Assembly: GCA_903834675.1 (NCBI GenBank)
Contig: CAILKC010000553.1
Span: 1-26,778 of the forward strand
Length of the DNA stretch: 26,778 nucleotides
Reading direction: 5' to 3'
Source of the DNA: an uncultured Victivallales bacterium
Lineage (GTDB): Bacteria > Verrucomicrobiota > Lentisphaeria > Oligosphaerales > JAFGRS01
Below the pieces are notes generated by a model, which did not search any database, was not told the DNA's origin, and saw only the letters and a program-made list of their open reading frames with translations. Positions 1 through 10,000 of this stretch are shown here, piece after piece. Numbering within the stretch: the stretch's first letter is position 1; each line of letters begins with the position of its first letter. Both the position numbers and the translations under genes were made by a program.

Positions 1-585
1 CAGGTCGACCAGCCCCAAGCCCATGGGCCCGGCGCTGGCCAGACAAGCACACTTGCCGCCAACCCGAATCCCCATCTGGTGCTCATAGGTGCCCGGCGGA
101 ATGTGATATTGGGCCTTGATGGCGCCGATGATACAACTCACTGGTTCGCTCAGCGACGCCATGAAAAAGGCGTCGCCCGTGTAGGTCAGCAAACAGTCCA
201 TCTCCATGACGCACGACGGGATGCGCACGTGCGTGGCATCGCCGCCGATGGTCGGAAAACTGTAGCCGGGAGCGTCGAGGGAGCCCTTGTACATCAGCGC
301 CGGCTGGATGCCGAAGCGGTCGCCGCTGGCGAACTGGTGCTGCCAGCGCTTGCCGACCTCGAGAATCCGCCCCGAGAACTCATGGCCGATAATGGTCGGG
401 TGGGTGGCGCAATCCTTGGGGACCCGTTTGTGCTCGGGCCCCTGTTTGGCAGCCTTGTGGCTGGACATGCAGATGGAGTCGCAGATCACCTCTGCCAGGA
501 TGCCATCCTCGCCCGCGGCGGGGAGTTCAAAGGTCTCCAGGCGCAGGTCCATCTTGCCGTAGATGCGCAGTGCAGTCGTCTTCAT
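1..585 (-). CDS. Zinc-dependent medium-chain dehydrogenase, sorbose/sorbitol-phosphate reductase-like (partial, runs off the left edge)
   Basis: The reverse strand reads 195 codons from ATG at 585 to the window edge without a stop, so only the N-terminal GroES-like catalytic domain and the start of the Rossmann fold are present. Visible elements are Cys39 in an SDSICMSS-like stretch (first catalytic zinc ligand), GHEFSG at 67-72 (His68-Glu69), Glu147 in SLSEPVSC, and the nucleotide-binding turn GPMGLG at 186-191. The four-Cys structural zinc loop of classical alcohol dehydrogenases is not seen. Sequence around 90-120 (PALMYKGSLDAPGYS) recalls the L-sorbose-1-phosphate reductase branch of COG1063, so NAD(P)-dependent polyol or sugar-phosphate oxidoreduction in the cytoplasm is likely; the substrate is not determined. 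A GAGG Shine-Dalgarno sits 4 nt upstream of the ATG. The gene is divergent from lpxK across a 436-bp gap. Confidence 0.85.
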   Translation of the reverse strand, partial: MKTTALRIYGKMDLRLETFELPAAGEDGILAEVICDSICMSSHKAAKQGPEHKRVPKDCATHPTIIGHEFSGRILEVGKRWQHQFASGDRFGIQPALMYKGSLDAPGYSFPTIGGDATHVRIPSCVMEMDCLLTYTGDAFFMASLSEPVSCIIGAIKAQYHIPPGTYEHQMGIRVGGKCACLASAGPMGLGLVDL

Positions 586-688
586 GACACCTCGGTGAGC
601 CTGAAAGGTTTTCTTCAGCGATTCAAACAATCATCGTCAACGTAGTGCCAGCCAGCGCACTTGACCAGTCCCGTCCGGGTCGGATCAG

Positions 689-816
689 GGCGGTTTCAAG
701 AAAGCGCCGACGACAGGACTGCGCGGGTTTGGCGTTGCTCCCGCGTGGTTTCCATGAAGCCCACGATGCCAGAGCCAGTTTCGGGCGGGTTCGCGGTATT
801 CCCGGAGCCGCATCCC
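689..816. repeat. Dispersed intergenic palindromic repeat, copy A
   Basis: This 128-bp stretch in the 586-1021 gap matches 26514-26610 over its first part (GGCGGTTT, then AAGCGCCG, CGACAGGACT, CGCGGGTTTGGCG, TGCTCC and GGTTTCC blocks in the same order) and matches the tandem units at 23533-23694 over its last part (CGATGCC, then GTTTCGGGCGGGTTCGCGGTAT). Its central hairpin is imperfect (GCCAG against CGGGC). The copies share one orientation. The rest of the gap shows no gene; small reading frames here are best explained as repeat sequence. Confidence 0.75.
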
Positions 817-942
817 CTGGAGGGCGACGAGCCCCCGGAGCTGTTCCTCGCCGGGCCGACATACGGCTCACAAGGCCGCTCGCCCTCCAGCCGACAACTC
901 CACTGACATTACGTCGCAGGTCGGCAATCCGTCGGGGCGGTC

Positions 943-971
943 TTTCGCAACCCGCACGGGCTAGCTATACT
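943..971 (+). promoter_or_regulatory. Candidate promoter for lpxK
   Basis: TATACT at 966-971 matches the -10 consensus at five of six positions. The -35 region (TTTCGC near 943) is poor. Transcription would begin about 45 nt before the lpxK start. It is supported only by the -10 match and its position. Confidence 0.3.
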
Positions 972-1021
972 ATGGCGCGAACTCCACGGGCAGAGGCGAG
1001 GCAGGCGGCATTGAGGGTGGC

Positions 1022-2191
1022 ATGACGTTCCGCGAACTACAGGAACACGCCGAACAGTACGTGATCGCCATCATGGCGGGCCGACGGCACACGTCCTATG
1101 ACCGCTGCTTCTGCGGGGTGCTGTTTTGCCTGTCCCGCCTCTACCGCGCCCTGGCGCAACTTCGTCTGACACTCTACAGCGAACGTATCCTGCGCCAGCG
1201 CATGCTGGGCTGCTTTGTCATCAGCGTCGGCAATCTGACCTGTGGTGGCACCGGCAAGACCCCGGTGGTAGAGGTATTTGCGCGAACCCTGGCGGCGCAG
1301 GGCCGACGGGTGGCGGTTCTGAGCCGGGGCTACCGCAGCCGGTCGCCGCCGCTCCTCGAGCAGGTCCGAGCTTTCTTCTTCAAAGATTACGACACGGCGC
1401 CCCCCCGGGTAGTCAGTGATGGTCGGCGGCTGCTGATGGACTCGGCGATGGCGGGCGACGAGCCGTACATGCTCGCCAGCAACCTGCCTACCGTCCGTGT
1501 CGTCGTCGACAAAGATCGCGTCAAGGCAGGCCGCTATGCTATCCAGGAACTCGGCGCTGACACGCTGCTGCTGGACGATGGCTTCCAGTACTTGCGGCTC
1601 AAGCCTCGCCTGAACATTCTGCTGATCGACTCCACCGAGCCCTTCCATAATCATCACCCGCTGCCGCGCGGGCTGCTGCGTGAACCCATCAAGAATCTGC
1701 GGCGGGCGGACTATGTGTTCCTGACCAAGTGCGAACAGGGCCGCTCGCTGCACCACCTGCGGCGTTTCATCCATCGCCACAACCCGCGCGCCGAGATCAT
1801 CGAATGCACCCACCGCCCCATGTACCTCGAAGACGTGTTCAGCCGCGAACGGCGGCCGTTGGCGGATCTGAAGCAGCGTCGGTTGGCCGCCATCAGTGGC
1901 ATCGCCGTACCGGCGAGCTTCGAGGAGTTCCTCCGTCGTCTCGGGGGTGATCTGGTCTATGCGGAGCAGTACGCCGACCATCACCGCTACCGTCAGCAGG
2001 AGATCATCGATTTCGTCAACCGTAGTATCAACAAGGGGGCGGAAATGATCGTCACCACGGAGAAAGATGCGGTGCGCTTTCCGCGGCTGGACCGCCGCGA
2101 TCTGCCGGTGTATTTCCTGCGCGTCGAGATCGACATCTTGAGCGGCAAGGAGAACTTCGATCAGTGCATCGCCAGAATCTGCTTCCTCTAA
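1022..2191 (+). CDS. lpxK: Tetraacyldisaccharide 4'-kinase LpxK
   Basis: LpxK phosphorylates the 4' position of the tetraacyldisaccharide-1-phosphate lipid A precursor at the inner face of the inner membrane. In this 389-aa protein the glycine-rich nucleotide loop is [14 protein letters not shown] at 68-81. GDEPYML lies at 145-151, VDKDR at 162-166, the conserved LLLDDGFQY at 182-190 (usual DDGFQH, here Tyr), LPRGLLREP at 214-222, a DHHRY motif at 319-323, and VTTEKDAVR at 344-352. All major family motifs are present. The protein is longer than E. coli LpxK (328 aa). Part of the excess is a basic, hydrophobic N-terminal segment of about 65 residues before the P-loop, which resembles PVC-group enzymes. 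The ATG at 1022 follows a GAGGGTGG purine-rich stretch. No other lipid A genes are adjacent. Confidence 0.95.
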   Translation: MTFRELQEHAEQYVIAIMAGRRHTSYDRCFCGVLFCLSRLYRALAQLRLTLYSERILRQRMLGCFVISVGNLTCGGTGKTPVVEVFARTLAAQGRRVAVLSRGYRSRSPPLLEQVRAFFFKDYDTAPPRVVSDGRRLLMDSAMAGDEPYMLASNLPTVRVVVDKDRVKAGRYAIQELGADTLLLDDGFQYLRLKPRLNILLIDSTEPFHNHHPLPRGLLREPIKNLRRADYVFLTKCEQGRSLHHLRRFIHRHNPRAEIIECTHRPMYLEDVFSRERRPLADLKQRRLAAISGIAVPASFEEFLRRLGGDLVYAEQYADHHRYRQQEIIDFVNRSINKGAEMIVTTEKDAVRFPRLDRRDLPVYFLRVEIDILSGKENFDQCIARICFL

Positions 2192-2273
2192 CGCCGTCAG
2201 TAGCCCACTTCAGCCAGGCGTTCGGTCGCAGGCAAACCAGGACTTCAACCACGGGTCTTTTGGCCTGCATTGA

Positions 2274-2291
2274 CCACACAAGCGGGTGTGG
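2274..2291 (+). other. Small inverted repeat downstream of lpxK
   Basis: CCACAC (2274-2279) pairs with GTGTGG (2286-2291) around a 6-nt loop, followed by GTTGTTG. It lies 83 nt past the lpxK stop. It could be a weak terminator, but there is no continuous T tract. Confidence 0.2.
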
Positions 2292-2295
2292 GTTG

Positions 2296-2323
2296 TTGCC
2301 TTGATGCGGTTTCCGCGTACAGT
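2296..2323 (+). promoter_or_regulatory. Weak candidate promoter for the 2434-4239 gene
   Basis: TTGCCT (2296-2301) and TACAGT (2318-2323) are separated by 16 nt; each matches four of six consensus positions. The location, about 110 nt before the chosen start, is reasonable. The match is weak enough to arise by chance. Confidence 0.22.
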
Positions 2324-2433
2324 AAGAGAGAATTGGAGACTGGTGTGTAGCCGTAGGCACTGGTCAAAGGTAGATAGTGGGTACGGCGGAACCGGCGAGT
2401 CGAGCGCGCCAAGCCGGGGATACAGAGGCCAAT

Positions 2434-4239
2434 ATGACCAGTATGACCCTTCGTCGCAGGCGTGGCTGGGCTACGTTCATTGCAGGGTTCACTTTCTTCT
2501 TGCTGGTCGGCGCCCCTTGCCGCGCTGTCACCGAAGGCACAGAGGTGTCCGAGCGCCGCATCGCGTTGCTCCGGCGCCTGGTGACGGAGCGCCTGGCCCA
2601 GGACGGGCTGGACGCCGGGACATTCGGCGTGGCGAAGGCCGTCCTGGCGGATTTCTTCAAGGCGGAAACGAAGTGCCCCACAGCCTTGACGCTGGCGGAG
2701 CCCGTGACCGAGGCGGACTGCCGACAGGCGGCCCGCAAGATGGGGCTGGACCTGGTGGCCAAAAAGTTCCCGGACTTGGACGTCGCCGCGCTGGAGGCCG
2801 AAGCGGCCAAGCAGTTCCCGGTGTACGCCGAGGGCGATATCGTCGAAGTGGAGTTCCAACTGAACCCGGCGCGGCGAGAGCGGCTACGTGGGCCCTATGA
2901 GGGACGCACGGCCAACTACATCGTCATCGGGCGACGTCAGATCATGCTGGCGGATCTGGCTGCCGTGGAAGGCAGCGCTACCCAGATTCAGATGTTTGAT
3001 GTGCCGCGCAGTACGGAACTGCGGCGGAAGTTTGTCGAACAGAAGAAGCAGGCGTACGCAGAGGCACGGGAGAAGTACGGCGAGTCGGTGCGCCAGATTG
3101 CCCGGCGGGAACAGTACCGCCGCGGCGCCGAACAGAATGAGGAGCGCGGTTACCTATTCCTCGAGGGGGCCTGGAGTTCCGTGCGTGAGGCGGTGCCCAA
3201 GATCGTCGAGGCGGAACGCGCCAAGTTGCAGGCTGAGCAGCAGCAGCGTGCCGTGGCGGCCGCCGCCGCCATTCAGCAGGAGGCCGCGGCGCTCGTGGCC
3301 GCGGAGTCCGTGGTTGCCGACCTGGGCTCCCCCACCCGGTGGCGTGATCCTGCCGCCGAGCTGGCCGACCTGAGCGCGCGGGCGGAGGCGGAGCGCCTGC
3401 GCCTGGCGGCGGTCGCGGCCGAGGAAGCCCGTTTGCAGGCGGAGGCGACCGCGACCGCGGCGGCCGCGGCGGTCGCCGAGGCGACCCGTCTCAAGGCCGA
3501 CGAGGCGGCCCGCCGGGCGGCCCCGTCGCCAACCGCTACGGCGCAGCCGCAAATGGCGCCGGGCGGCCTGCCCTGGCTCTTCATCGCGATCATCGCCGGA
3601 CTGGTGCTGGCAGCGCTTGCCGGTGTGGTCTTCGCGGTCGCGCGACGCCGCGCCCGCGACCCAGCGAAGTTCTTCGAAGGCAAGGGCCGCGTGCAACGCG
3701 ACTTCTGGGCCCTGGCGGATGCCGATCCCGAGCACTTCCGGTACGTTGCCTACCTCTTCCCAACCGTGTCAGCCGCACAGGCCGCATTGCTGCAACTCTC
3801 CTTTATGACGGAGGGTGCGGGCGGACTGTTGAAGTGTAGCCGCGACGTTGAGTTTGGGGTCTACCCGCATCAGGGCAAGGCCGTGGCTTTTGTCGGTGGC
3901 ACCGATCTGCACTATGCTCTCTGGCGCGAGGCGTCCGCCGTGCTGCCTGAGCTTGCCAACGCCGAGTATTTCCGCGTCAGCGAGGCCCCCGACGTGATGC
4001 TTGAGATTCCGGACATCGAGCAACTGATGCGCGATGATAGCCTACAGGTCGAACACGTTGAGAACCGCGAGGGCGAGGGGAAGGACTACTCGCAGTACTA
4101 CGTCTACCGCGCTCCGGACAAGCAGAACGCATTGGAGTTCCTGAAGCGCGCCAACGTTACGGAGGCGGGGGTACACGTCATCGTCCAGACACCGGAAGGC
4201 ACCTGGGGCAAGGACGAGAACGGCATCTACCAGGAGTGA
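2434..4239 (+). CDS. Exported, single-pass membrane protein with coiled-coil ectodomain and cytoplasmic domain; function unknown
   Basis: This 601-aa protein was not recognised as a known family. The start at 2434 gives a clean signal peptide (MTSMTLRRRR, then a hydrophobic core, ending in APCRA at about residue 31). An upstream GTG at 2377 with AAAGG before it would add 19 residues in front of the signal. After the signal come a helical region (about 32-130) and a strand-rich, SH3-like stretch (about 130-185). A long charged and then Ala/Glu-rich helical or coiled-coil segment (about 195-360) leads to a Pro/Ala linker and a transmembrane helix at about 380-405 followed by RRRARD. The last ~195 residues form a globular domain predicted to be cytoplasmic. 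The topology suggests an envelope protein linking periplasm and cytoplasm. It converges on the ABC operon with a 28-bp gap, so it is not cotranscribed with it. Confidence 0.8.
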   Translation: MTSMTLRRRRGWATFIAGFTFFLLVGAPCRAVTEGTEVSERRIALLRRLVTERLAQDGLDAGTFGVAKAVLADFFKAETKCPTALTLAEPVTEADCRQAARKMGLDLVAKKFPDLDVAALEAEAAKQFPVYAEGDIVEVEFQLNPARRERLRGPYEGRTANYIVIGRRQIMLADLAAVEGSATQIQMFDVPRSTELRRKFVEQKKQAYAEAREKYGESVRQIARREQYRRGAEQNEERGYLFLEGAWSSVREAVPKIVEAERAKLQAEQQQRAVAAAAAIQQEAAALVAAESVVADLGSPTRWRDPAAELADLSARAEAERLRLAAVAAEEARLQAEATATAAAAAVAEATRLKADEAARRAAPSPTATAQPQMAPGGLPWLFIAIIAGLVLAALAGVVFAVARRRARDPAKFFEGKGRVQRDFWALADADPEHFRYVAYLFPTVSAAQAALLQLSFMTEGAGGLLKCSRDVEFGVYPHQGKAVAFVGGTDLHYALWREASAVLPELANAEYFRVSEAPDVMLEIPDIEQLMRDDSLQVEHVENREGEGKDYSQYYVYRAPDKQNALEFLKRANVTEAGVHVIVQTPEGTWGKDENGIYQE

Positions 4240-4249
4240 GCCTCGCTCC
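4233..4249. terminator. Hairpin across the stop codon in a convergent gap
   Basis: GGAGTGA pairs with TCGCTCC (one G-U pair) around a 3-nt loop. It overlaps the TGA of the upstream plus-strand gene and sits in the 28-bp gap between converging genes. There is no T tract, so factor-independent termination is doubtful. Confidence 0.25.
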
Positions 4250-4267
4250 CGGTGGCGATGCGGCGCC

Positions 4268-4993
4268 TCAGGAGACCTTGCCAACCCGGATGTCGAGGTC
4301 TTCGCGGCGCTGCAAGCGGTCGACGCTGCCGTCCTTCACCCAGAGGATGCGGTCGGAGGTGGCCAGCATCTTGTGGTCGTGGGTGGCGGTGATGACCGTG
4401 ACGCCGTATTCCTTGGAGAGGGAGCTGAGGAGATTGATGATCTCCTCGCCGGTGACCAGGTCGAGGTTGGCCGTGGGCTCATCGGCAAGGATGATGGCAG
4501 GGTCGTTGGCGAGGGCACGGGCGATCGCCACGCGCTGCTGCTGCCCCCCCGACATCTCATCGGGACGGTGGGTCAGACGGTGGCCCAAACCGACCCGGGT
4601 GAGCACTTCCTGCGCACGTTTCTCGGCATCGTGTGGGCTGAGGCCGCTGAACAGCAGTGGTAAGCAGACATTCTGCACCGCGTCATAGGCCGGCAGCAGG
4701 TTGTAGGACTGAAAGACGTAGCCGATGTGGTTGCCGCGGAAGTGGGCCAACTGGCGCGGGCTCAACCGCGTCAGGTAGACACCGGCGACCTCGACCTCCC
4801 CGCTGGTGGGACGGTCCAGCGCACCAATCATGTTGAACAGGGTGCTCTTGCCGGAGCCAGACGGCCCCATAATGGATAGGTACTCGCCGCGGTGGATCTC
4901 CAGGTCAATGTTGCGCAGAGCGTAGACCACGGTCTTGCCAAGATTGAACTGCTTGTTGACGCCCTGCACTCGGATGAGGATGTCCTGGCTCAT
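4268..4993 (-). CDS. ABC transporter ATPase, LolD/MacB type (second copy in operon)
   Basis: This 241-aa nucleotide-binding subunit powers a MacB/LolCDE-type mechanotransmission transporter. It has Walker [10 protein letters not shown] at 43-51, Q-loop FQSYNLLPAYDA from 94, signature MSGGQQQR at 147-154, Walker B IILADEP at 167-173 and switch His205 in THDHKM. The SYNLLP sequence after the Q-loop is typical of the LolD/MacB/FtsE group. All catalytic residues are intact. It is the last gene of the operon, 20 nt after the OPT-like gene. It shares an unusual C-terminal tail with the other ATPase of the operon (RR, acidic pair, then I-x-VG), so the two look like an internal duplication. Its partner is most likely one of the two FtsX-type permeases upstream. 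Confidence 0.93.
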   Translation of the reverse strand: MSQDILIRVQGVNKQFNLGKTVVYALRNIDLEIHRGEYLSIMGPSGSGKSTLFNMIGALDRPTSGEVEVAGVYLTRLSPRQLAHFRGNHIGYVFQSYNLLPAYDAVQNVCLPLLFSGLSPHDAEKRAQEVLTRVGLGHRLTHRPDEMSGGQQQRVAIARALANDPAIILADEPTANLDLVTGEEIINLLSSLSKEYGVTVITATHDHKMLATSDRILWVKDGSVDRLQRREDLDIRVGKVS

Positions 4994-5013
4994 GAATCCG
5001 ATATCCTGTTGCG

Positions 5014-7056
5014 CTAGAACGGCAGTTTGATGGCAGATTTGCTAAGGAAGGTGATGCCGATGCCAAAGGTGGTGATGAGACCCATGCCGCAGCCGAACCC
5101 GGCACTGACCACGGGGATGTACTGCCGCCACTTGAGACCCAGGCGCTTACGGAAGTAGAACTGCCCGATGAGGGCGCCGATGAACTGGATGACGATGGAG
5201 TGCGGAATCGTCTGCCCCAGGCCGCGCACCACGCCGTAGGTCAGCATGATCGGCGCGTTGAAGAACTGCAGGACGCTGAACAGAAACACGCCAAACCCGC
5301 TGCCGCAGAAGAAGTACAACGGGTTCCAGGCCTGCTCAAACATGGAATACTCTCCCATGGTGGCAGAATACATGATACAGCGAGTCGCCGCGTCCAGTTC
5401 CCACATGCGCTGGGCGTAGGGGTAGGAAAACGACGGAATGGGGTTCAGGCCCCAGATGAAGTTCATGAAGAATAGCGAACTGATGAGAATGATGGGATAG
5501 AGGATGATCTGGGTTTTCCAGATGCTGGTAAACTTAGTGCCGGTCAGTTCGCACTGGCGGTAGAAGACGGTCATCATCCCATAATTGGCGATAGGCATGG
5601 GCACAAACCAGCAGGCTATGCCCTTGTAGCCCGAAAAGATCAAAGCGGCCTCGCGGATCATCGGGATCTCGACAACCTGACCGACCATCCCTTCAAGACG
5701 CGCGGTCACGTAACTGATCAGGGGCGTGTAGATCACCCCCAGGAAAATGAGAATCCAGAGGACGCGGAAGATGTCTCGATGCCACTCCCCGTGGTACCAG
5801 CGAAGCAGGCCGACGGAAAGACCGATGTAGATGCCCGTAACCACAAAGTAGCACAGAACGATGGCCCACCAGGGAATATCGCCGCGGCCGCTCGGGACAG
5901 CGTTGGACAAGCTATTCTGGTCCGCGCTGGCGCCGCGTATTCGGCGTTCATTGCGAGCATCAAGCAAGTGCCGCCCCACCTGCCAGAAACCGACGATGGC
6001 AATGGCTACCGCGATACCGATGGTGAAGCTGAAATAGAAGTCGACCTGGGTGTTGAACAGCGTGGCGATGGTGTCATCGCCGAACTTCCAGTTAGAGAGC
6101 AGTCCGACTTTGTAGAGGACAGGATTGGCGACCGCCGTGATGATCAGGCCGATGAAACTGCCCACCATCCCCCAGAACGGCATGACCATGCCGAAGATGA
6201 GATTACCAAAGTTCCAATCGATACCGGTGGCGAAGGCGGGCAGGTAACGCCCCGTCTTGCCCGTGAAGTCGGAAAACGGGATCGGGAATATCTGGATGGC
6301 CGTGCCCGTCAGCGCCCCGGAAAGGACCGGTAGGAGGAGATAGACGGTCCCAAAGGCCAGACCGATGGCGCCACCGATGGCGAAGACGCGCCAGCGCCAG
6401 TTCTCTTCCGCGCTCTTGGCCGCCTTCGCCTCGATGTCCTCGGCCATAGCCATGATCCCCTGCGCTCCCACGGGAGCCAGCGGGAAGGGCAGCTTCTCGA
6501 TGTCGCTGGTGATACGGAAAAGCCCGTAGCCGACCACGGTGTTGGACAACTGGCTGAGGAACGTACCCACCACCGCCATAACCAGCACCGGGGCCCAGTC
6601 CATATGGAAGAAGTTGCGTACACCATACGACTCGGGGTGCTCGGTCGGGTTTGGTGCTACCCAGCGCGGAATCTCGTTGGCAATGCCGTTGGCGGCCGCG
6701 GCGTCGGATTGCACAAAGAACTGGTCCCACAACAGCCCCGACGTCCGTCCACCCGCCAGACCCAGGCCGCCCATCATCGAACCGGCCATGAAGAAGAGCA
6801 CAAATATCTCGCTCTTGTTGAGGTGCTTATGGGCGCGACGGGCCACCTCAATGAAGAGGATGACGGTCACCCACTGAGCCGCACCGCCAATGCCGACGCC
6901 GGCAAGGAGACCCATGTAGATGGCGCCAGGCACCATCAGCAGGGCGACGAAGATAGCGCCCACCAACGACGACCAGCGGAAGCCCTCCTCGAAGGTGGAA
7001 GGGACCTCCATGATCCGCCGGAATTCTTCAAGTTCGCGGTCGAGTCGCCTTGCCAT
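5014..7056 (-). CDS. OPT (oligopeptide transporter)-like integral membrane protein
   Basis: This 680-aa polytopic protein has roughly 14-16 hydrophobic segments, starting at about residues 28-52, 61-72, 83-102 and 154-180. The stretch KLPFPLAPVGAQGI at 188-201 resembles the OPT-family LPFP signature that follows a transmembrane helix. Similar proteins in planctomycetes and related phyla are, as I recall, split by Pfam into DUF6785/DUF6784. OPT transporters move peptides, glutathione or metal-siderophore complexes by proton coupling, but this branch has no known substrate. The ATG at 7056 lies 2 nt after the TAG of the giant permease gene, and its AAGGA Shine-Dalgarno lies inside the end of that gene, which indicates coupled translation. 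A secondary transporter within an ABC-exporter operon is unusual. Confidence 0.8.
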   Translation of the reverse strand: MARRLDRELEEFRRIMEVPSTFEEGFRWSSLVGAIFVALLMVPGAIYMGLLAGVGIGGAAQWVTVILFIEVARRAHKHLNKSEIFVLFFMAGSMMGGLGLAGGRTSGLLWDQFFVQSDAAAANGIANEIPRWVAPNPTEHPESYGVRNFFHMDWAPVLVMAVVGTFLSQLSNTVVGYGLFRITSDIEKLPFPLAPVGAQGIMAMAEDIEAKAAKSAEENWRWRVFAIGGAIGLAFGTVYLLLPVLSGALTGTAIQIFPIPFSDFTGKTGRYLPAFATGIDWNFGNLIFGMVMPFWGMVGSFIGLIITAVANPVLYKVGLLSNWKFGDDTIATLFNTQVDFYFSFTIGIAVAIAIVGFWQVGRHLLDARNERRIRGASADQNSLSNAVPSGRGDIPWWAIVLCYFVVTGIYIGLSVGLLRWYHGEWHRDIFRVLWILIFLGVIYTPLISYVTARLEGMVGQVVEIPMIREAALIFSGYKGIACWFVPMPIANYGMMTVFYRQCELTGTKFTSIWKTQIILYPIILISSLFFMNFIWGLNPIPSFSYPYAQRMWELDAATRCIMYSATMGEYSMFEQAWNPLYFFCGSGFGVFLFSVLQFFNAPIMLTYGVVRGLGQTIPHSIVIQFIGALIGQFYFRKRLGLKWRQYIPVVSAGFGCGMGLITTFGIGITFLSKSAIKLPF

Positions 7057-7058
7057 GC

Positions 7059-10000
7059 CTATGCGTCCTTGCGCTGGGGAGTCTGTGCAGCGGTTACGAC
7101 GTCGCCCTGACCGAGCGCCGTCAGGGTGCGCTCGCGGTAGAGTTCCATAGTCTCGTGGGGAATGGAGCGCCAGATCAGGAACTGCTGGCGCAAGTCATCG
7201 AGGAAGACCTTGTTGAGGCGGCGCCAGTCTTTGGGTTGCCCCGAGAGGCGGTGGAGTACGACACGCACCTCATCGATCCCGGGAATCTCGCTGGGTGAAC
7301 TGCGCAGCGCAAAGGTCTGGCTGACGCCCAGATCGAAAGGAGCCAGAGCGAGAGTAGCATCAAGCCCAAGCAAACCGCTGGGCTCCTTGGCCAGTTGGAC
7401 GTTACTGGTCATGAAGCGTCCCAACCCGGTATCGGTGTGGTTGCCGAAGTGCTCACGCAGGAAACTGACCACGCCGGTAATGTCGTAGGCCGAGACCGTG
7501 AAGGGGAATACCAGATCGAGGATGTCGCCCTGGGGCGGCGGGGGACGCCACATGCGCATGAGCCCGGGGTTGGCGCTCCTTGAGGCCTTGACCGCGGGGT
7601 AGATGGCCGAGACCAGGACGGTTGCCATAACCAGCAAGATGGTCACGATGGTGTTCGTCGAACTCATGTTCATCTCGGGCACGCGCACAATGCCGTACTC
7701 ACTCAGAATCCCCAGTATCTTCAGGGTGCCCTGGGCCAGAAGGTAGCCCCCGAGTCCGCCGATGAGCGAGTAGACCATGGACTCGGCAAAGAACAGGGTG
7801 GCGACATGGCGCGGCGCCAGCCCCAGAGCGCTGAAGGTATAGATCTCCTTCTGACGATCGGCGACCGAGCCCAGCATGGTGCCGAAGATCACCAGGCCAC
7901 CGAGCACAATAGGGAAGAACAAGTCCTTGGCGCCGCTGGCCTGCAGGACCGTGCCGAGCAGATGCCGATAGACGCCATTGTCGCGCGTCGCGGGGATGGG
8001 GAAGGGAAGCATGCGCGCCAGATCCTCGGCGACCTCGACGGCTTCGGTGGTGTCGCGGGTATACACCATCAAACCGTAAAGGCTGGCGCCGAGAGACTTA
8101 GCCGTCTCGGCGGAAACCACGACCACCTGGTCCACGGGAAGGCTGGCCCAGTTGCGCTGGGTCATCATCTCAACCTCCTCGTCATTCTGGGTGGTCTGCT
8201 GGGTACTGCTAGCCTCGGTGAAGTCTGCCGGCAGGATGCTGCTGGTATCCATGTCCTTGGCCGCGGAGACGCGCACGGCGTCCAGCAGTTGCCCGACCGT
8301 CAACCGCCGCCCCTTCATCAGAACCTGATCCCCGGGCTTGACCCCAAGCGTGCTGGCCACCGCGCTGGTAATGAGCACGGTAGTATCATCGAGAGCCCCG
8401 AAGAACTGCTTCATGTCGGGGCGTTGTCCGAGCTCGATGGGATCGATACCGAGGACGCCCTTGATGGTAACCGGCTTACTGGCGTCGCCGCAACTGACCA
8501 GTTGGCCCGGGTCGTTCTGGGTCCTGGGCGAGATCCACAGCCGCCGACAAACCACTAGGCGCTCGGCCCAGCGGCCCTTGATAATGTCGCGCAGGTCCTC
8601 GCTCAGCGGCTGCCAGTTGACGTTGTGTACGAAAACTCCCGAGTACGAGGGGTTGGGGGCGCTGAACAGGGTGACGATACCGTACTGGGTGCCGAAAGAG
8701 GCAAAGCACAGAATGGTGAAGGTCAGCAGCACGATGGTGATGGCGGTCAGGGCGGTGCGCAGGGGACGACGGCGCATGGTGGAGATGCCCATCTGCATGG
8801 CGGCCAGGAAGGTGCTGACGCTGGAGACATCCGCGGCGTGGACGGTGGCGGTCATCCCCTGCAGGGCCTTGAGTTCATACTCGAACTTGCGCATGATGAT
8901 GAAGATCACCATGGCGCTCATGACCAGAATGGCGAAACCGAGGAAGATGATGATGGGCGTGTTGGCAATGGCAAAGGCGGGATGACTCAGGTAGAGGATC
9001 ATAAAGGTAACGGCGAAGAAGAAGCCGAACCAGCAGATCTGCCGGTAGACCGTGGCCGCGCCGACCACGACGCGTTCGACCGCAAAGGCGAAGGGCACCG
9101 ACAGACCGAGGAGGATAAGCACGGCAAATACCAGGTCGTCAAGCATGCTACGCACCTTACGATACACCGGCTGCGAGGCCCAGAACGAGCTGGTGACGAG
9201 AGACTCCCGGCGCAGTGGCGAGGTCTCCGCGCGGGACTCGATGAGGATGTCCTCCGAACGGCCATGCAGTTCGGCTAGGCTGCTGTCCTGGATGCCCTTG
9301 CTGCGCAGGATGGCAAGGCGCGATTCGTTGAGGCGCCAGAGATCGGCCGACGAACGGGCGGGCACATCGATCGTCGGCGGGATGCCGGTCATCGCAAAAC
9401 CTTCGCCGATCGGATCCTTGATCTCTTCCTTCTCGTCAAACACCTCGGCGCCGCTGTTGAGGCCCACCAACTGGCGCAGGCTGAAAAGCTTGACGCCGCG
9501 CTCGCGGTCTTCGCTGTACCACGCCACCATGCCGTCGGCGGTCTGGGTGTACGACTTCTTGCGATCAAGGTCGGCGTTGGCGCGGGCGCCAAGGACCTTC
9601 ACCTCTTCGCCAGGCAGCTTCTCGGTGCGCAGTTGCGGGGGCAAGGCTGCCTTGCCCTCTTTGCAGCGGAAGACGTTGAGCCGCCAACGGACCGTCTTGA
9701 AGGATTCGATGTCCGAGACCTGGGTCACCTGTCCCTGGGGATTGAAGATGGCGGCAAAGCCGCCGGCGACGGCCCACATACCCCAGCCACCTTTGACCGG
9801 TCCTATGCCGTACACGCCCGTGCGGCTGGTGCGCAGGATCTGGAAGTCGTCAAACCCGGCCGGCTTGGACGGGGCGTAGGCCAGAGAGTAATTCGGGCGG
9901 AGTTGGAGCTGCACCGCCGCGCTGGGCATAGGCGTATTGGGGATGGAACTGCCGGGGAGAAGACCCATCACCATCGGCCCACGCACCATACCATCCTTGA

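Noticed and set aside
79..645. 188-codon plus-strand frame at the left edge
   Set aside because: It is antisense to the dehydrogenase, whose zinc and cofactor motifs are plain.
623..871. Small minus-strand frame resembling another at 26490-26762 (shared CRRR-containing segment)
   Set aside because: The resemblance is due to repeat copies A and C; flanking sequence diverges at once, so a repeat, not a gene family, is the simpler reading.
1037..1984. 315-codon minus-strand frame opposite lpxK
   Set aside because: lpxK has all family motifs on the plus strand; the antisense product is low in hydrophobic order and matches nothing.
4268..4993. Assigning lolD or macB as gene symbol for the ATPases
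   Set aside because: Motifs place them in the group, but the permease partners and operon content differ from both systems, so a specific symbol would mislead.
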